Positions 1 through 5,895 of a stretch of DNA of 6,117 bases are shown piece by piece. Both the position numbers and the translations under genes were made by a program. Each line of letters starts with the position of its first letter. The first letter of the stretch is position 1. The notes under the pieces were generated by a model, which was not told where the DNA came from, made no database searches, and saw nothing but the letters and a program-made list of their open reading frames with translations. The DNA comes from Gammaproteobacteria bacterium (GTDB lineage Bacteria; Pseudomonadota; Gammaproteobacteria; JAABTG01), in contig JASJBY010000287.1 in the NCBI GenBank assembly GCA_030066245.1, positions 1 to 6,117 on the forward strand, written 5' to 3'.

Positions 1-269
1 ATGTACCCTTCAGCATCGGCAGAGGTGCGGACAACGACTTGGTCGTCACGTGGGGAACGGTATCGCGAAGGCACGCGACCGTGGAGTTTTCCCGCGGTCG
101 CTTCGTTCTCAAAGACGTGAGCACCAACGGCACTTACGTCCAGGTAGAAGGGGGGGAATCGCTGTTTCTGCGCCGCGAATCCTTGCCCCTCTGGGCTCAG
201 GGCCGGATAGGGCTGGGAGCGCCGTTTGCGTCCGGTGCCCAGCACTGCATCGACTTCGACTGCAGTTGA
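1..269 (+). CDS. C-terminal end of an FHA-domain protein (5' truncated by window edge)
   Basis: The reading frame is open from the left edge (first full codon at position 3) to a TGA at 267-269, so only the last 88 residues are seen. They form most of a forkhead-associated domain, which binds phospho-threonine peptides. The hallmarks are all present: IGRG, then VSRRH about 16 residues on, then DVSTNGTYV. After the core comes a tail with FLRRE and GRIGLG, a pattern I associate from memory with FHA domains at the C-terminus of class III adenylate/guanylate cyclases. No cyclase catalytic residues are in the window, so the full protein's activity is inference. A TTG lies in frame at 39, but starting there would cut off the GRG strand of the FHA fold, so I treat the gene as partial. 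It converges on the large kinase gene with 28 bp between stops and no evident terminator hairpin. Confidence 0.85.
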   Translation, partial: VPFSIGRGADNDLVVTWGTVSRRHATVEFSRGRFVLKDVSTNGTYVQVEGGESLFLRRESLPLWAQGRIGLGAPFASGAQHCIDFDCS

Positions 270-297
270 CCCTCCACCACAGCCTGAGCATGCCTGG

Positions 298-3200
298 TCA
301 CTCGCAGGCCATGGAGCGTTCACCTTCACCCAGATACTGTTTTCTGCGCACGGCATCAAAGGCCGGTCCGCCGATCTCACACGCGCGTGCGATGCTGAGT
401 TCGTCCCAGAGTTTCACCTGGCCGTCGCCGCCAGCAGTAGCGAAGCGCTGCCCGTCCGGGTGCACAGCGATGCGCCAGCTTACGCGCGAGTGCGCTTGCC
501 AGGCCTGACCCAGACTACGGCCCGTCTGAACGTCCCACAGGTGAAGGCCGCCTCTGCGGTCGGTGGCCACAAGGGTCACGCCATCGGCCAGGAAGGCCAC
601 GTCGGTGGCCCCTCCGCGCAGGCCGGTGAGGGTCGCCTGCCGCTCTCCTGATTCCAGGGACCATACCGCCACCACTTCCTCGCTGGACGCCGTTGCCAGC
701 TTGCGCCCACCCGGACTGAAGGCCACGCTCCAGAGGACGTCATCATCGGCCACTATCTCTGTCAACAAGGCCGACGTCTCCAGATTCCAAACCCGGACCT
801 TGCCGTCCGTGGAAACGGCTGCCACCAGGCGGCCGTCCTTGGACGGGACGGCGCGGGTGATGCGGCCACCGTCATGGCCCAGCGTGCCGAGCGTCTTTCC
901 GGCTCCAATGTCCCAGATGCGTATCTGGCGGTCGGTCGCGCTGATCAGGCGCCTGCCGTCGGGGGTATATGCCAGAGACCAGATCGCGGCATCATGCGCG
1001 GGCAGCGTCTCATGCAGGCTGCCGTCGACCGGGTCCCATAGCCTCAGCTGCCCGTTGCGGTCACCTGATGCCAGCCGAGTGCCGTCCGGCGAGAACGCCA
1101 GTGCCCACACCTGATGCTGGTGCCCTCGGAGTCGAACCGGTTCATCGCCCCTGGCCGCCGACCAGACGTGCACCAATCCGGTTTCGTCACCGGCCGCGAG
1201 ATGCCGTCCATCGGCGCTGAATGCCACTCCTTTAGCCGACCGGCCGTCCACCCGGTATACCGTGGCCCGGGGATAGCCGCTGCTGATGCGCCACAGTCGG
1301 ATCAGCTGCTCCTGACCCAGGGTTGCCAGCAGGCCGGCATCATCGCTCCGTACAAGATCGATGATGGACTGACTGTGGCCCTTTGGCGTGGTGCCGACGA
1401 GCAGCTGCTCGCCCATGTCCCAGATCCTCAGCGCCCCATCGGCGCCGCCACCAATCAGGCGTTCGCCGTCTGCAGCGAAGACGACGGCACCTATCTGGTC
1501 GGTGGGGCCGAAGGCCGGACCGAGGATGCGGCCGGTGGCGTATTCAAAGACGGTGGACGTACCGTCGGTGCTGGCGCTGGCGAAGCGATCTCCGGCGGGA
1601 CTGAAAGCGAGCTGCGACAGGTTGCTGGTGTGGGCGCCGCGGATGGGCTCGAACAACGGCGCCCGGGAAGGCAGGCTCCAGCCGAAGATCGTGCCGTCAT
1701 TATAGCCGGCCACCAGGCCACGACCGTCCGGACTGAACTCCACGACCTTGAATCCCAGGGCGAGCTGGACAAGGGGGCCGCCGGCGGCATCGCCCCGCTC
1801 GACACTCCACAGGCGCACGGTACCGTCGCCGTTGGCGGATGCCAGAATAGACCCTTGCGGGGAAAAGCACACCCCGGAGATCACGTCAGCTGTCTCACCG
1901 ATCTTGCGTCCGTGACCGCTGAGACCGTCCTCCACGTTCCACAGACGCACGGTACCATCCGCGCCCACGGAAGCGAGGAGCCGTCCCCGGGGTCCGAAAT
2001 CCACATCCCGGATGCCGCCCACATGGCCCTGAAGGCTGGGTCCGGTGCGTCGCCTGGTGGCCGTATCGATGAGGTCTATGCCGCCGTCCCGTTGCGCTGC
2101 CGCCAGTGTCGTTCCGTCGGGGCTCACGGCGATTGCGATGGCATCTCCGGCGGGAATGGGGCTGCCCACGAGGACAAGCCCTGCCCGTGACAGGGCGCGC
2201 CGCGCGGCAACCAGGGTGGCGCGGGCATCGTAGCCCGGCGGCTCCTCCTCGGCGCGGGCCGAGGCCTCGGCAGCCAGGTAGAGGGCCAGCAGCGGATCGG
2301 ATTCCACCAGCCCGTGGGCAGCCGCTCCCAGGGCCGCTGAGAACCGCTGGTGCGCCACGACTGTGGCCCGTTCGGCGCGAAAGGCGTTGCGCTGCGCCTC
2401 GCGCCACGCCAAGAAAGCGACCACAGAGGCGAAAGTTGCTCCCAGTGCGAGCACCGACAGCATGGCGATAGCGGCGCGGCGAAGGCGGCGTCTACGCCGC
2501 CGTTTCTCGGCTGCTGCCGTCTCTGCCCTGGCCTTGGCCTCCGCGGACGTATCGAGAAAGGTCCGTTCCAGGGCGCCCAGCTGATCCGGGTGATTGGCTG
2601 CCCATTCGAGCGCGGAGATCAGCGGCGTACCCCGGTACAGCAGGTCGGGGTCCCGGTTCTCGCTGTCCCATTCGGCTGCGGCCCGGCTGATGCGTTGGCG
2701 GGTGCGCAGCTCGTCACGGCAGGTCTCTATCCAGCTGCGCAAGCGGGGCCAGGTGCGCAACAGCGCTTCGTGGGCAATCTGGATGCTGGTGTCGTCGACC
2801 GTCAGCAAGCGGGCCTCGGTCAGGCACTCTTCCACCCGATGGACGCCGACCGGGTCCGGGTCTTGGTCGATCTCCGAACGGGGCAGAACCCGCCGCGTGT
2901 CGGGGGCATCCTCACCAGGTGTCACCAGGCGCAGGAAGAGTCGCTTGGTCACTTCCCGCTCAGCCTCATCAAGCCGGTGATCGTAGATGGCATCGGCCGT
3001 CTGGCTTATTGCACCGGTCACTCCTCCGGCGGCCCGGTAACCCTCGAGCGTCAGGGTGCTGCCTTGCCGGCGCCGCCAGGTTTCAACCAGGGCGTGGGCG
3101 ACCAAGGGCAACGAGCCTGCCTCGTCGCCCGCATCCGTGACGATGGCATCCACAAGACCTCGCTCCAGATACAGACCCACGGGTCGGGCGGGTTCGCTGA

Positions 3201-4728
3201 TGGCACGTCGCAGCTCCGCATCCGTCATGGGCCCGACCAACACCTGGTTGGCGGTGATGCGTTCTGCCAGCCAGGGGATTTGGGCGCATCCTGAGTAGAA
3301 ATCCGCGCGTACCGCGATGACGATTCGGACGCTGCTGTCGGCAGGGTCGGCCATGGCCGAGAGCGCGGCCACAAACTTGCCGCGCTGGCTCGCCGGGGCG
3401 AGCGTGAACAGCTCTTCGAACTGGTCTATGCAGAGCAGTAACGGTGCCTCTTTGCCATCCTGCCAACCCAAGTGGCGGGCCATGGTCGGATGCGCCATCA
3501 GCTCCGTGAGAGGCACGGAGGGTCGGTCGGCCGAGGTGAGTCGGGTGAGCTGAAAATGCAGCTCTGCCATTGGGTCCCGTCCCGGAGTGAACACGGCCGT
3601 CCGCCAGGCCTCGCTGCCTGGCAGTGCGCCGGCCTGAAGCGCGGGGATCAGGCCCGCACGGACCACCGACGACTTGCCGCTGCCGGAAGGGCCGCCGACG
3701 GCGAGCACACGGTGCAGCTGGATGCGCCGCACGAGCTCGTCAATCAGCGTCTCGCGTCCGAAGAAGAAGCACGCGTCCTCGGCCTGAAAGGCGGCAAGCC
3801 CCTTGTAGGGGCAGGGGACCTCCGCTTGGCTCTGCATGGCCGAGGGCCGGTGCGACGCCTCCGTTGCCTGGCGTCCCAGCGCATCCTGTACGACCGTTCG
3901 CCAGGCCTCCATGCTCGCGAATCGTTCCCGTGGGTCCAGCGCCATGCCTTGCCCTGCGACCCCCTGCCAGGCCGGCGGCAGCTTGGCCAGCTCAGCCGCC
4001 ACGGCGTGTGCCAACGGCGGTCGCCTGCCGGTGACCACATGCCAGAGCAGTGCGGTAGCGGCATAGACATCCGCAGCCGGCGTGATTCGGGCGTCCGGAT
4101 CGCTTTGCTCAGGTGCCTGGTAAAGGGGCGTGCCGCCGATCAGGGTGGGGAAGTTGCCGTGCTGGGCGAGATCCTTGGCAATGCCGAGGTCGCCGAGGAG
4201 TATGCGCTCACTGGTCTCCACGAGCGACCCGTGCGTTTCCGTGGGCTGCGTGCTGGTCTGGCTTTCAGCCGGCGGCCCTCGGCGCACGAGCTGAAACAGA
4301 ACGTTCGCGGGCTTCACATCGCGATGGACGACCCCTACTTCGTGCAGAGCGGAAAGGCCGTCGGCCATGGCATCCGCCAATACCATGATGCTTTGGGGAT
4401 CAGGGGAGGCGGAGTTCGACCGCTGTGCCAGCCGCGCATCGAGCGTGCCCCGATCCGCGAAATCCATGACGAAGTAGGGCCGTCCGTCGTTGAGCCGGCC
4501 CACGTCGTGCACAGTCACCACGCTCGGGGCCCGGATCCGCCGCAGCAGGCGGGCCTCTTCCAGGAATCTCAGCTTGACGGCATCGTCGTCGGCGAGCTCC
4601 TGGTGAAGGATCTTCAGGGCGACGAGTGATTCGAGCTCCTCGTCCCAGGCCCGGACGACGACGGCGAATCCACCCTGCGCTATCTCTTGGCGGACCTCAT
4701 ACCGTCCGACGTAGGTCGGCAGTGTCAT
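298..4728 (-). CDS. Ser/Thr protein kinase - nSTAND1 NTPase - transmembrane - WD40 repeat protein
   Basis: This 1476-aa protein joins four parts. Residues about 8-285 are a Hanks-type kinase. Residues about 307-740 are an nSTAND1-like NTPase, with Walker A GPSGSGKS (346-353), Walker B ending LCIDQFEEL (432-440), the GSLPL motif (538-542) and the family's HEALLRTWPRLRSW signature (653-666). Residues 743-751 are nearly all arginine, and 752-774 are a single hydrophobic helix. Residues 862-1446 hold fourteen WD40 blades. STAND proteins generally bind a stimulus through C-terminal repeats and switch by nucleotide-driven assembly; here the output would be phosphorylation of Ser/Thr targets. The ATG at 4728 is chosen because the kinase fold begins at residue 8 and the next Met is residue 88. 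The ribosome site is weak (GGA 11 nt upstream), and the stop of the exported-protein gene is 15 bp upstream, which suggests an operon and coupled translation. The arginine stretch predicts kinase and NTPase inside and the propellers outside. Whether it serves in signalling or defence is unknown. Confidence 0.93.
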   Translation of the reverse strand: MTLPTYVGRYEVRQEIAQGGFAVVVRAWDEELESLVALKILHQELADDDAVKLRFLEEARLLRRIRAPSVVTVHDVGRLNDGRPYFVMDFADRGTLDARLAQRSNSASPDPQSIMVLADAMADGLSALHEVGVVHRDVKPANVLFQLVRRGPPAESQTSTQPTETHGSLVETSERILLGDLGIAKDLAQHGNFPTLIGGTPLYQAPEQSDPDARITPAADVYAATALLWHVVTGRRPPLAHAVAAELAKLPPAWQGVAGQGMALDPRERFASMEAWRTVVQDALGRQATEASHRPSAMQSQAEVPCPYKGLAAFQAEDACFFFGRETLIDELVRRIQLHRVLAVGGPSGSGKSSVVRAGLIPALQAGALPGSEAWRTAVFTPGRDPMAELHFQLTRLTSADRPSVPLTELMAHPTMARHLGWQDGKEAPLLLCIDQFEELFTLAPASQRGKFVAALSAMADPADSSVRIVIAVRADFYSGCAQIPWLAERITANQVLVGPMTDAELRRAISEPARPVGLYLERGLVDAIVTDAGDEAGSLPLVAHALVETWRRRQGSTLTLEGYRAAGGVTGAISQTADAIYDHRLDEAEREVTKRLFLRLVTPGEDAPDTRRVLPRSEIDQDPDPVGVHRVEECLTEARLLTVDDTSIQIAHEALLRTWPRLRSWIETCRDELRTRQRISRAAAEWDSENRDPDLLYRGTPLISALEWAANHPDQLGALERTFLDTSAEAKARAETAAAEKRRRRRRLRRAAIAMLSVLALGATFASVVAFLAWREAQRNAFRAERATVVAHQRFSAALGAAAHGLVESDPLLALYLAAEASARAEEEPPGYDARATLVAARRALSRAGLVLVGSPIPAGDAIAIAVSPDGTTLAAAQRDGGIDLIDTATRRRTGPSLQGHVGGIRDVDFGPRGRLLASVGADGTVRLWNVEDGLSGHGRKIGETADVISGVCFSPQGSILASANGDGTVRLWSVERGDAAGGPLVQLALGFKVVEFSPDGRGLVAGYNDGTIFGWSLPSRAPLFEPIRGAHTSNLSQLAFSPAGDRFASASTDGTSTVFEYATGRILGPAFGPTDQIGAVVFAADGERLIGGGADGALRIWDMGEQLLVGTTPKGHSQSIIDLVRSDDAGLLATLGQEQLIRLWRISSGYPRATVYRVDGRSAKGVAFSADGRHLAAGDETGLVHVWSAARGDEPVRLRGHQHQVWALAFSPDGTRLASGDRNGQLRLWDPVDGSLHETLPAHDAAIWSLAYTPDGRRLISATDRQIRIWDIGAGKTLGTLGHDGGRITRAVPSKDGRLVAAVSTDGKVRVWNLETSALLTEIVADDDVLWSVAFSPGGRKLATASSEEVVAVWSLESGERQATLTGLRGGATDVAFLADGVTLVATDRRGGLHLWDVQTGRSLGQAWQAHSRVSWRIAVHPDGQRFATAGGDGQVKLWDELSIARACEIGGPAFDAVRRKQYLGEGERSMACE
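391..2145 (-). repeat. Fourteen WD40 blades, probably two seven-bladed propellers (residues 862-1446)
   Basis: Blades begin near residues 862, 901, 945, 991, 1032, 1076, 1117, 1162, 1202, 1244, 1284, 1327, 1369 and 1412. Most follow the pattern of a start near GH or AH, a mid-blade FSPDG, LAS, DG, and an end at LWD, VWN or similar. Fourteen fits two closed seven-bladed propellers. Blades 1, 4, 5 and 7 are weaker: blade 1 ends LID, blade 4 ends GWSL, blade 5 ends VFEY, and blade 7 has SDDAG in place of SPDG. Blades 8, 9 and 14 are close to consensus. The blades have diverged in sequence, so this is not a recently expanded array. About 30 residues follow the last blade, including one cysteine (C1450) and a second at C1475. 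Confidence 0.88.
2407..2478 (-). other. Predicted transmembrane helix (residues 751-774)
   Basis: After nine basic residues in a ten-residue stretch (K742-R751, interrupted only by L749) the protein has about 22 residues almost without charge, AAIAMLSVLALGATFASVV then AFLAW, followed by a mixed-charge helix. By the positive-inside rule this would be a single membrane pass with kinase and NTPase in the cytosol and the WD40 part outside. Basic residues also follow the helix, so the orientation is a prediction. Confidence 0.72.
2494..3810 (-). other. nSTAND1-type P-loop NTPase module (residues ~307-745)
   Basis: The module opens with CPYKGLAAFQAEDACFFFGR, the typical entry sequence of nSTAND1 domains joined to kinases and WD40 repeats. 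It continues through Walker A (K352), Walker B (D435, followed by QFEELF), a VRADFYSG strand (473-480), the PMTDAELRRAI helix (500-510), GSLPLV (538-543) and a winged-helix-like part ending in HEALLRTWPRLRSW. Every nucleotide-binding motif is intact. By family analogy it acts as a nucleotide-dependent switch between the WD40 sensor and the kinase. The final part (about 725-745) is Ala/Glu/Lys/Arg-rich and likely a helix leading into the arginine cluster. Confidence 0.88.
3874..4707 (-). other. Hanks-type Ser/Thr kinase domain (residues ~8-285)
   Basis: All residues needed for catalysis are visible: the VALK lysine K39, helix-C glutamate E58, catalytic-loop HRDVKPAN with D137 and N142, metal-binding D180 in a DLG (the DFG position), and the APE motif at 205-207. 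The Arg before the catalytic Asp marks an RD kinase, normally switched on by activation-loop phosphorylation; T195 and T200 in that loop are candidate sites. Two things are odd. The glycine-rich loop reads IAQGGFAVV, with Ala at the first and third glycine positions. The stretch between N142 and D180 is about 20 residues longer than usual, with a Ser/Thr/Gln/Pro-rich insert around 146-175. I predict an active kinase. Confidence 0.92.
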
Positions 4729-4743
4729 GCATGCAACTGTCCA
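4729..4743 (-). promoter_or_regulatory. 15-bp gap with weak ribosome site, likely translational coupling
   Basis: Between the TGA of the exported-protein gene and the ATG of the kinase gene there are five codons' worth of sequence and no good Shine-Dalgarno site. The best match is a GGA 11 nt before the ATG. A ribosome finishing the upstream gene would stop beside the kinase start, so re-initiation is the likely way it is translated. The two genes also share a reading frame. This is inference from spacing. Confidence 0.5.
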
Positions 4744-5220
4744 TCACAGGTGGCTGCTGGCATCGACGCAATGGTATACCTGGACATCGATAATGTTGTG
4801 GTTGCGGTCGGCCGCAGTGACGCAGATGGTGCTGGCGCCCTCACGGACGCTCGTGGAGGCGGCCCCTTTGGTGATGTATTGAGGATAATCGTCGTGCCTG
4901 TGCCATCTGCCCTGAGTTACCCCATGAACGGTCTCGGCGTTTCTGCCCACCTGTTTCACCGTGTAGCGTTCCCCCCACCAGACGTGGAAATGATTCTTCG
5001 ATACATCGGGGCTGAAATTGGAGTTAAAGGACAGCTCCAACTCTTCACCAGAGCGTTCGATGCCCACGATTCGCACCTCGCAGCCGTCCACTGGACAGGC
5101 GTTCGGGAGTGCGTCGGCGGCGCTTGCGGCGCCGGTACCCAACCCCGTTGCAAGCATGCCGAGCAGCGCCGTGCGGACGGCTCCGCGGCACCAGTCTCCT
5201 GTCGCTTCGAATATCTTCAT
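4744..5220 (-). CDS. Exported small cysteine-containing protein of unknown function
   Basis: I do not recognise this 158-aa protein as a named family. It starts with a Sec signal peptide: a basic N-region to R16, a hydrophobic run TALLGMLATGLG, and an ASA-A cleavage site after A34. The mature part is about 124 residues with four cysteines, C42 and C47 (CPVDGC), C133 and C151, which suits two disulfides in the periplasm. Alternating patterns such as LELSFNSNF and FHVWWGERYTVKQV suggest a beta-rich fold. Histidines and aromatics cluster at HFHVWW (77-82) and WHRHDD (106-111); metal or ligand binding is possible but unproven. The ATG at 5220 has a GGAGA ribosome site. The gene sits 15 bp before the kinase-STAND-WD40 gene, which suggests co-transcription and a shared role. 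There is no lipobox, so it is probably soluble. Confidence 0.85.
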   Translation of the reverse strand: MKIFEATGDWCRGAVRTALLGMLATGLGTGAASAADALPNACPVDGCEVRIVGIERSGEELELSFNSNFSPDVSKNHFHVWWGERYTVKQVGRNAETVHGVTQGRWHRHDDYPQYITKGAASTSVREGASTICVTAADRNHNIIDVQVYHCVDASSHL

Positions 5221-5228
5221 CGGGCGTG

Positions 5229-5233
5229 TCTCC
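5229..5233 (-). promoter_or_regulatory. Ribosome binding site GGAGA of the exported-protein gene
   Basis: GGAGA lies 8 nt before the ATG at 5220, near-ideal spacing. It supports this start and contrasts with the weak site before the kinase gene, so translation of the pair is probably set here. Confidence 0.7.
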
Positions 5234-5303
5234 GCTGAAGTTAGGACCCTGTCGATGGGCGCGATTCGCAGGTGTCGAATAGCCCGGTCGGATTCTTGGA
5301 TTA

Positions 5304-5326
5304 CCCGTCGATGGTGAAATGACGGG
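5304..5326. promoter_or_regulatory. Inverted repeat CCCGTC-N11-GACGGG, possible operator
   Basis: Two perfect 6-bp arms are separated by 11 bp, 84 bp upstream of the ATG of the exported-protein gene. The arm-to-arm centre distance of 17 bp is between one and two helical turns, so a dimeric regulator is possible. No T run follows, so it does not look like a terminator. Function is inference from symmetry and position. Confidence 0.3.
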
Positions 5327-5423
5327 CGAGTCCCTCTTTGACGCCGTTGCCGCTAATGGCCAGCCTGCCTGATGATTGCGAAGTTCGGCCGGGTTTGCAA
5401 GCCGTTGGCTGCGTTCCGGTGTG

Positions 5424-5449
5424 GTCCACGCGCAGCCCGCTGCATGGAC
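5424..5449. repeat. Inverted repeat with nested GCAGC/GCTGC arms
   Basis: On the minus strand GTCCATGC and GCGTGGAC can pair over 8 positions (one G-T pair) around a 10-nt loop. Alternatively GCAGC-GG-GCTGC pairs inside it. It lies 63 bp past the stop of the 127-aa gene. No T run follows on either strand, so it is not a standard terminator, although it could act as an RNA 3'-end stabiliser. Confidence 0.35.
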
Positions 5450-5511
5450 AGAAGGACGGAAAGGGAAAGTGTCAGCGCCAGGCAGCCGCAGTGATGCCTA
5501 ATACGCGGCGG

Positions 5512-5895
5512 TCAACCCGCGGCTGAAACGGGTGGCGTGGAAGCGTCCGGGGGATTCAGAGACAAGCCTGCCCTGGCACAGCGACGTTGAAACTCCTGCT
5601 GGAGCTCGTCGTTGGCCGTGAAGAGCTCTTCGACCATCTCATCCACCTCGACCAGCAGTCTCGCGACGCGTTCCTGGCGGTCCGGGTCCACCACGCTGGG
5701 CTTGATCCAGTGTTGGCGGAAGCGTCTGGCGACGACTCGGCAGAAGTCGTCATCGAGCACGGCCCGCAGGCCGTCCTGGCCGAGCTGTTGCTCCACGTCT
5801 ACCCCGAACCGTTGTTTTCCCCACATGGCCACGACCATGGCCAGCAGTTCCCATTGGAACCCGATAATCGGGTATTCGACATTCGATGCGCTCAT
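5512..5895 (-). CDS. Small helical protein of unknown function
   Basis: I do not recognise this 127-aa protein. It has no signal peptide. A hydrophobic patch near the start (IIGFQWELLAMVVAMW, residues 10-25) contains Glu and Gln and reads as an amphipathic or buried helix more than a membrane span. The middle and later parts are rich in Glu, Asp, Arg and Gln with heptad-like hydrophobics (ARLLVEVDEMVEELF, then LQQEF), suggesting a helical bundle or short coiled coil. The last 20 residues are Pro/Ser/Ala-rich and probably disordered. I chose the ATG at 5895 because GGGGAAG sits just upstream. A TTG at 5925 would add ten residues but lacks such a site, and an in-frame TAG lies just beyond it. 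It is on the same strand as the exported-protein/kinase pair but 291 bp away, so probably a separate unit. Confidence 0.7.
   Translation of the reverse strand: MSASNVEYPIIGFQWELLAMVVAMWGKQRFGVDVEQQLGQDGLRAVLDDDFCRVVARRFRQHWIKPSVVDPDRQERVARLLVEVDEMVEELFTANDELQQEFQRRCARAGLSLNPPDASTPPVSAAG

Larger units (their letters stand above)
5221..5511. other. 291-bp non-coding region upstream of the exported-protein/kinase pair
   Basis: No convincing gene lies on either strand; the one open + frame (5338-5526) has no family resemblance or ribosome site. The region should hold the promoter of the two-gene unit and the 3' end of the 127-aa gene's transcript. I found no good sigma-70 -35/-10 pair and no hairpin followed by a T run. 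A TTGCAA followed 17 bp later by AATCAT (minus strand, about 5371-5399) is the best match but weak. Two inverted repeats are listed separately, and the 8-mer GTCGATGG occurs at 5251-5258 and 5307-5314 (+). Confidence 0.6.

Noticed and set aside
1..120. ATG at position 1 as a gene start
   Set aside because: That frame stops at 118-120 after 39 codons. The FHA motifs are in the frame beginning at position 3, which is open through the left edge.
270..297. Bidirectional terminator between the convergent genes
   Set aside because: The 28-bp gap has no stem of useful length and no T run on either strand.
1114..2190. 358-aa open frame on the + strand
   Set aside because: It lies fully antisense to the WD40 part, whose motifs are unmistakable. 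Long antisense frames are expected in high-GC coding DNA, and its translation shows no family signature.
2350..3294. 314-aa open frame on the + strand
   Set aside because: Antisense to the NTPase module; low-complexity Gly/Arg/Ala composition typical of a shadow frame.
3472..4629. 385-aa open frame on the + strand
   Set aside because: Antisense to the kinase and NTPase modules, which carry intact catalytic motifs; no ribosome site or recognisable domain.
4687..5238. 183-aa open frame on the + strand
   Set aside because: It covers the exported-protein gene in antisense. The minus-strand product has a signal peptide, ordered cysteines and a ribosome site; this one has none.
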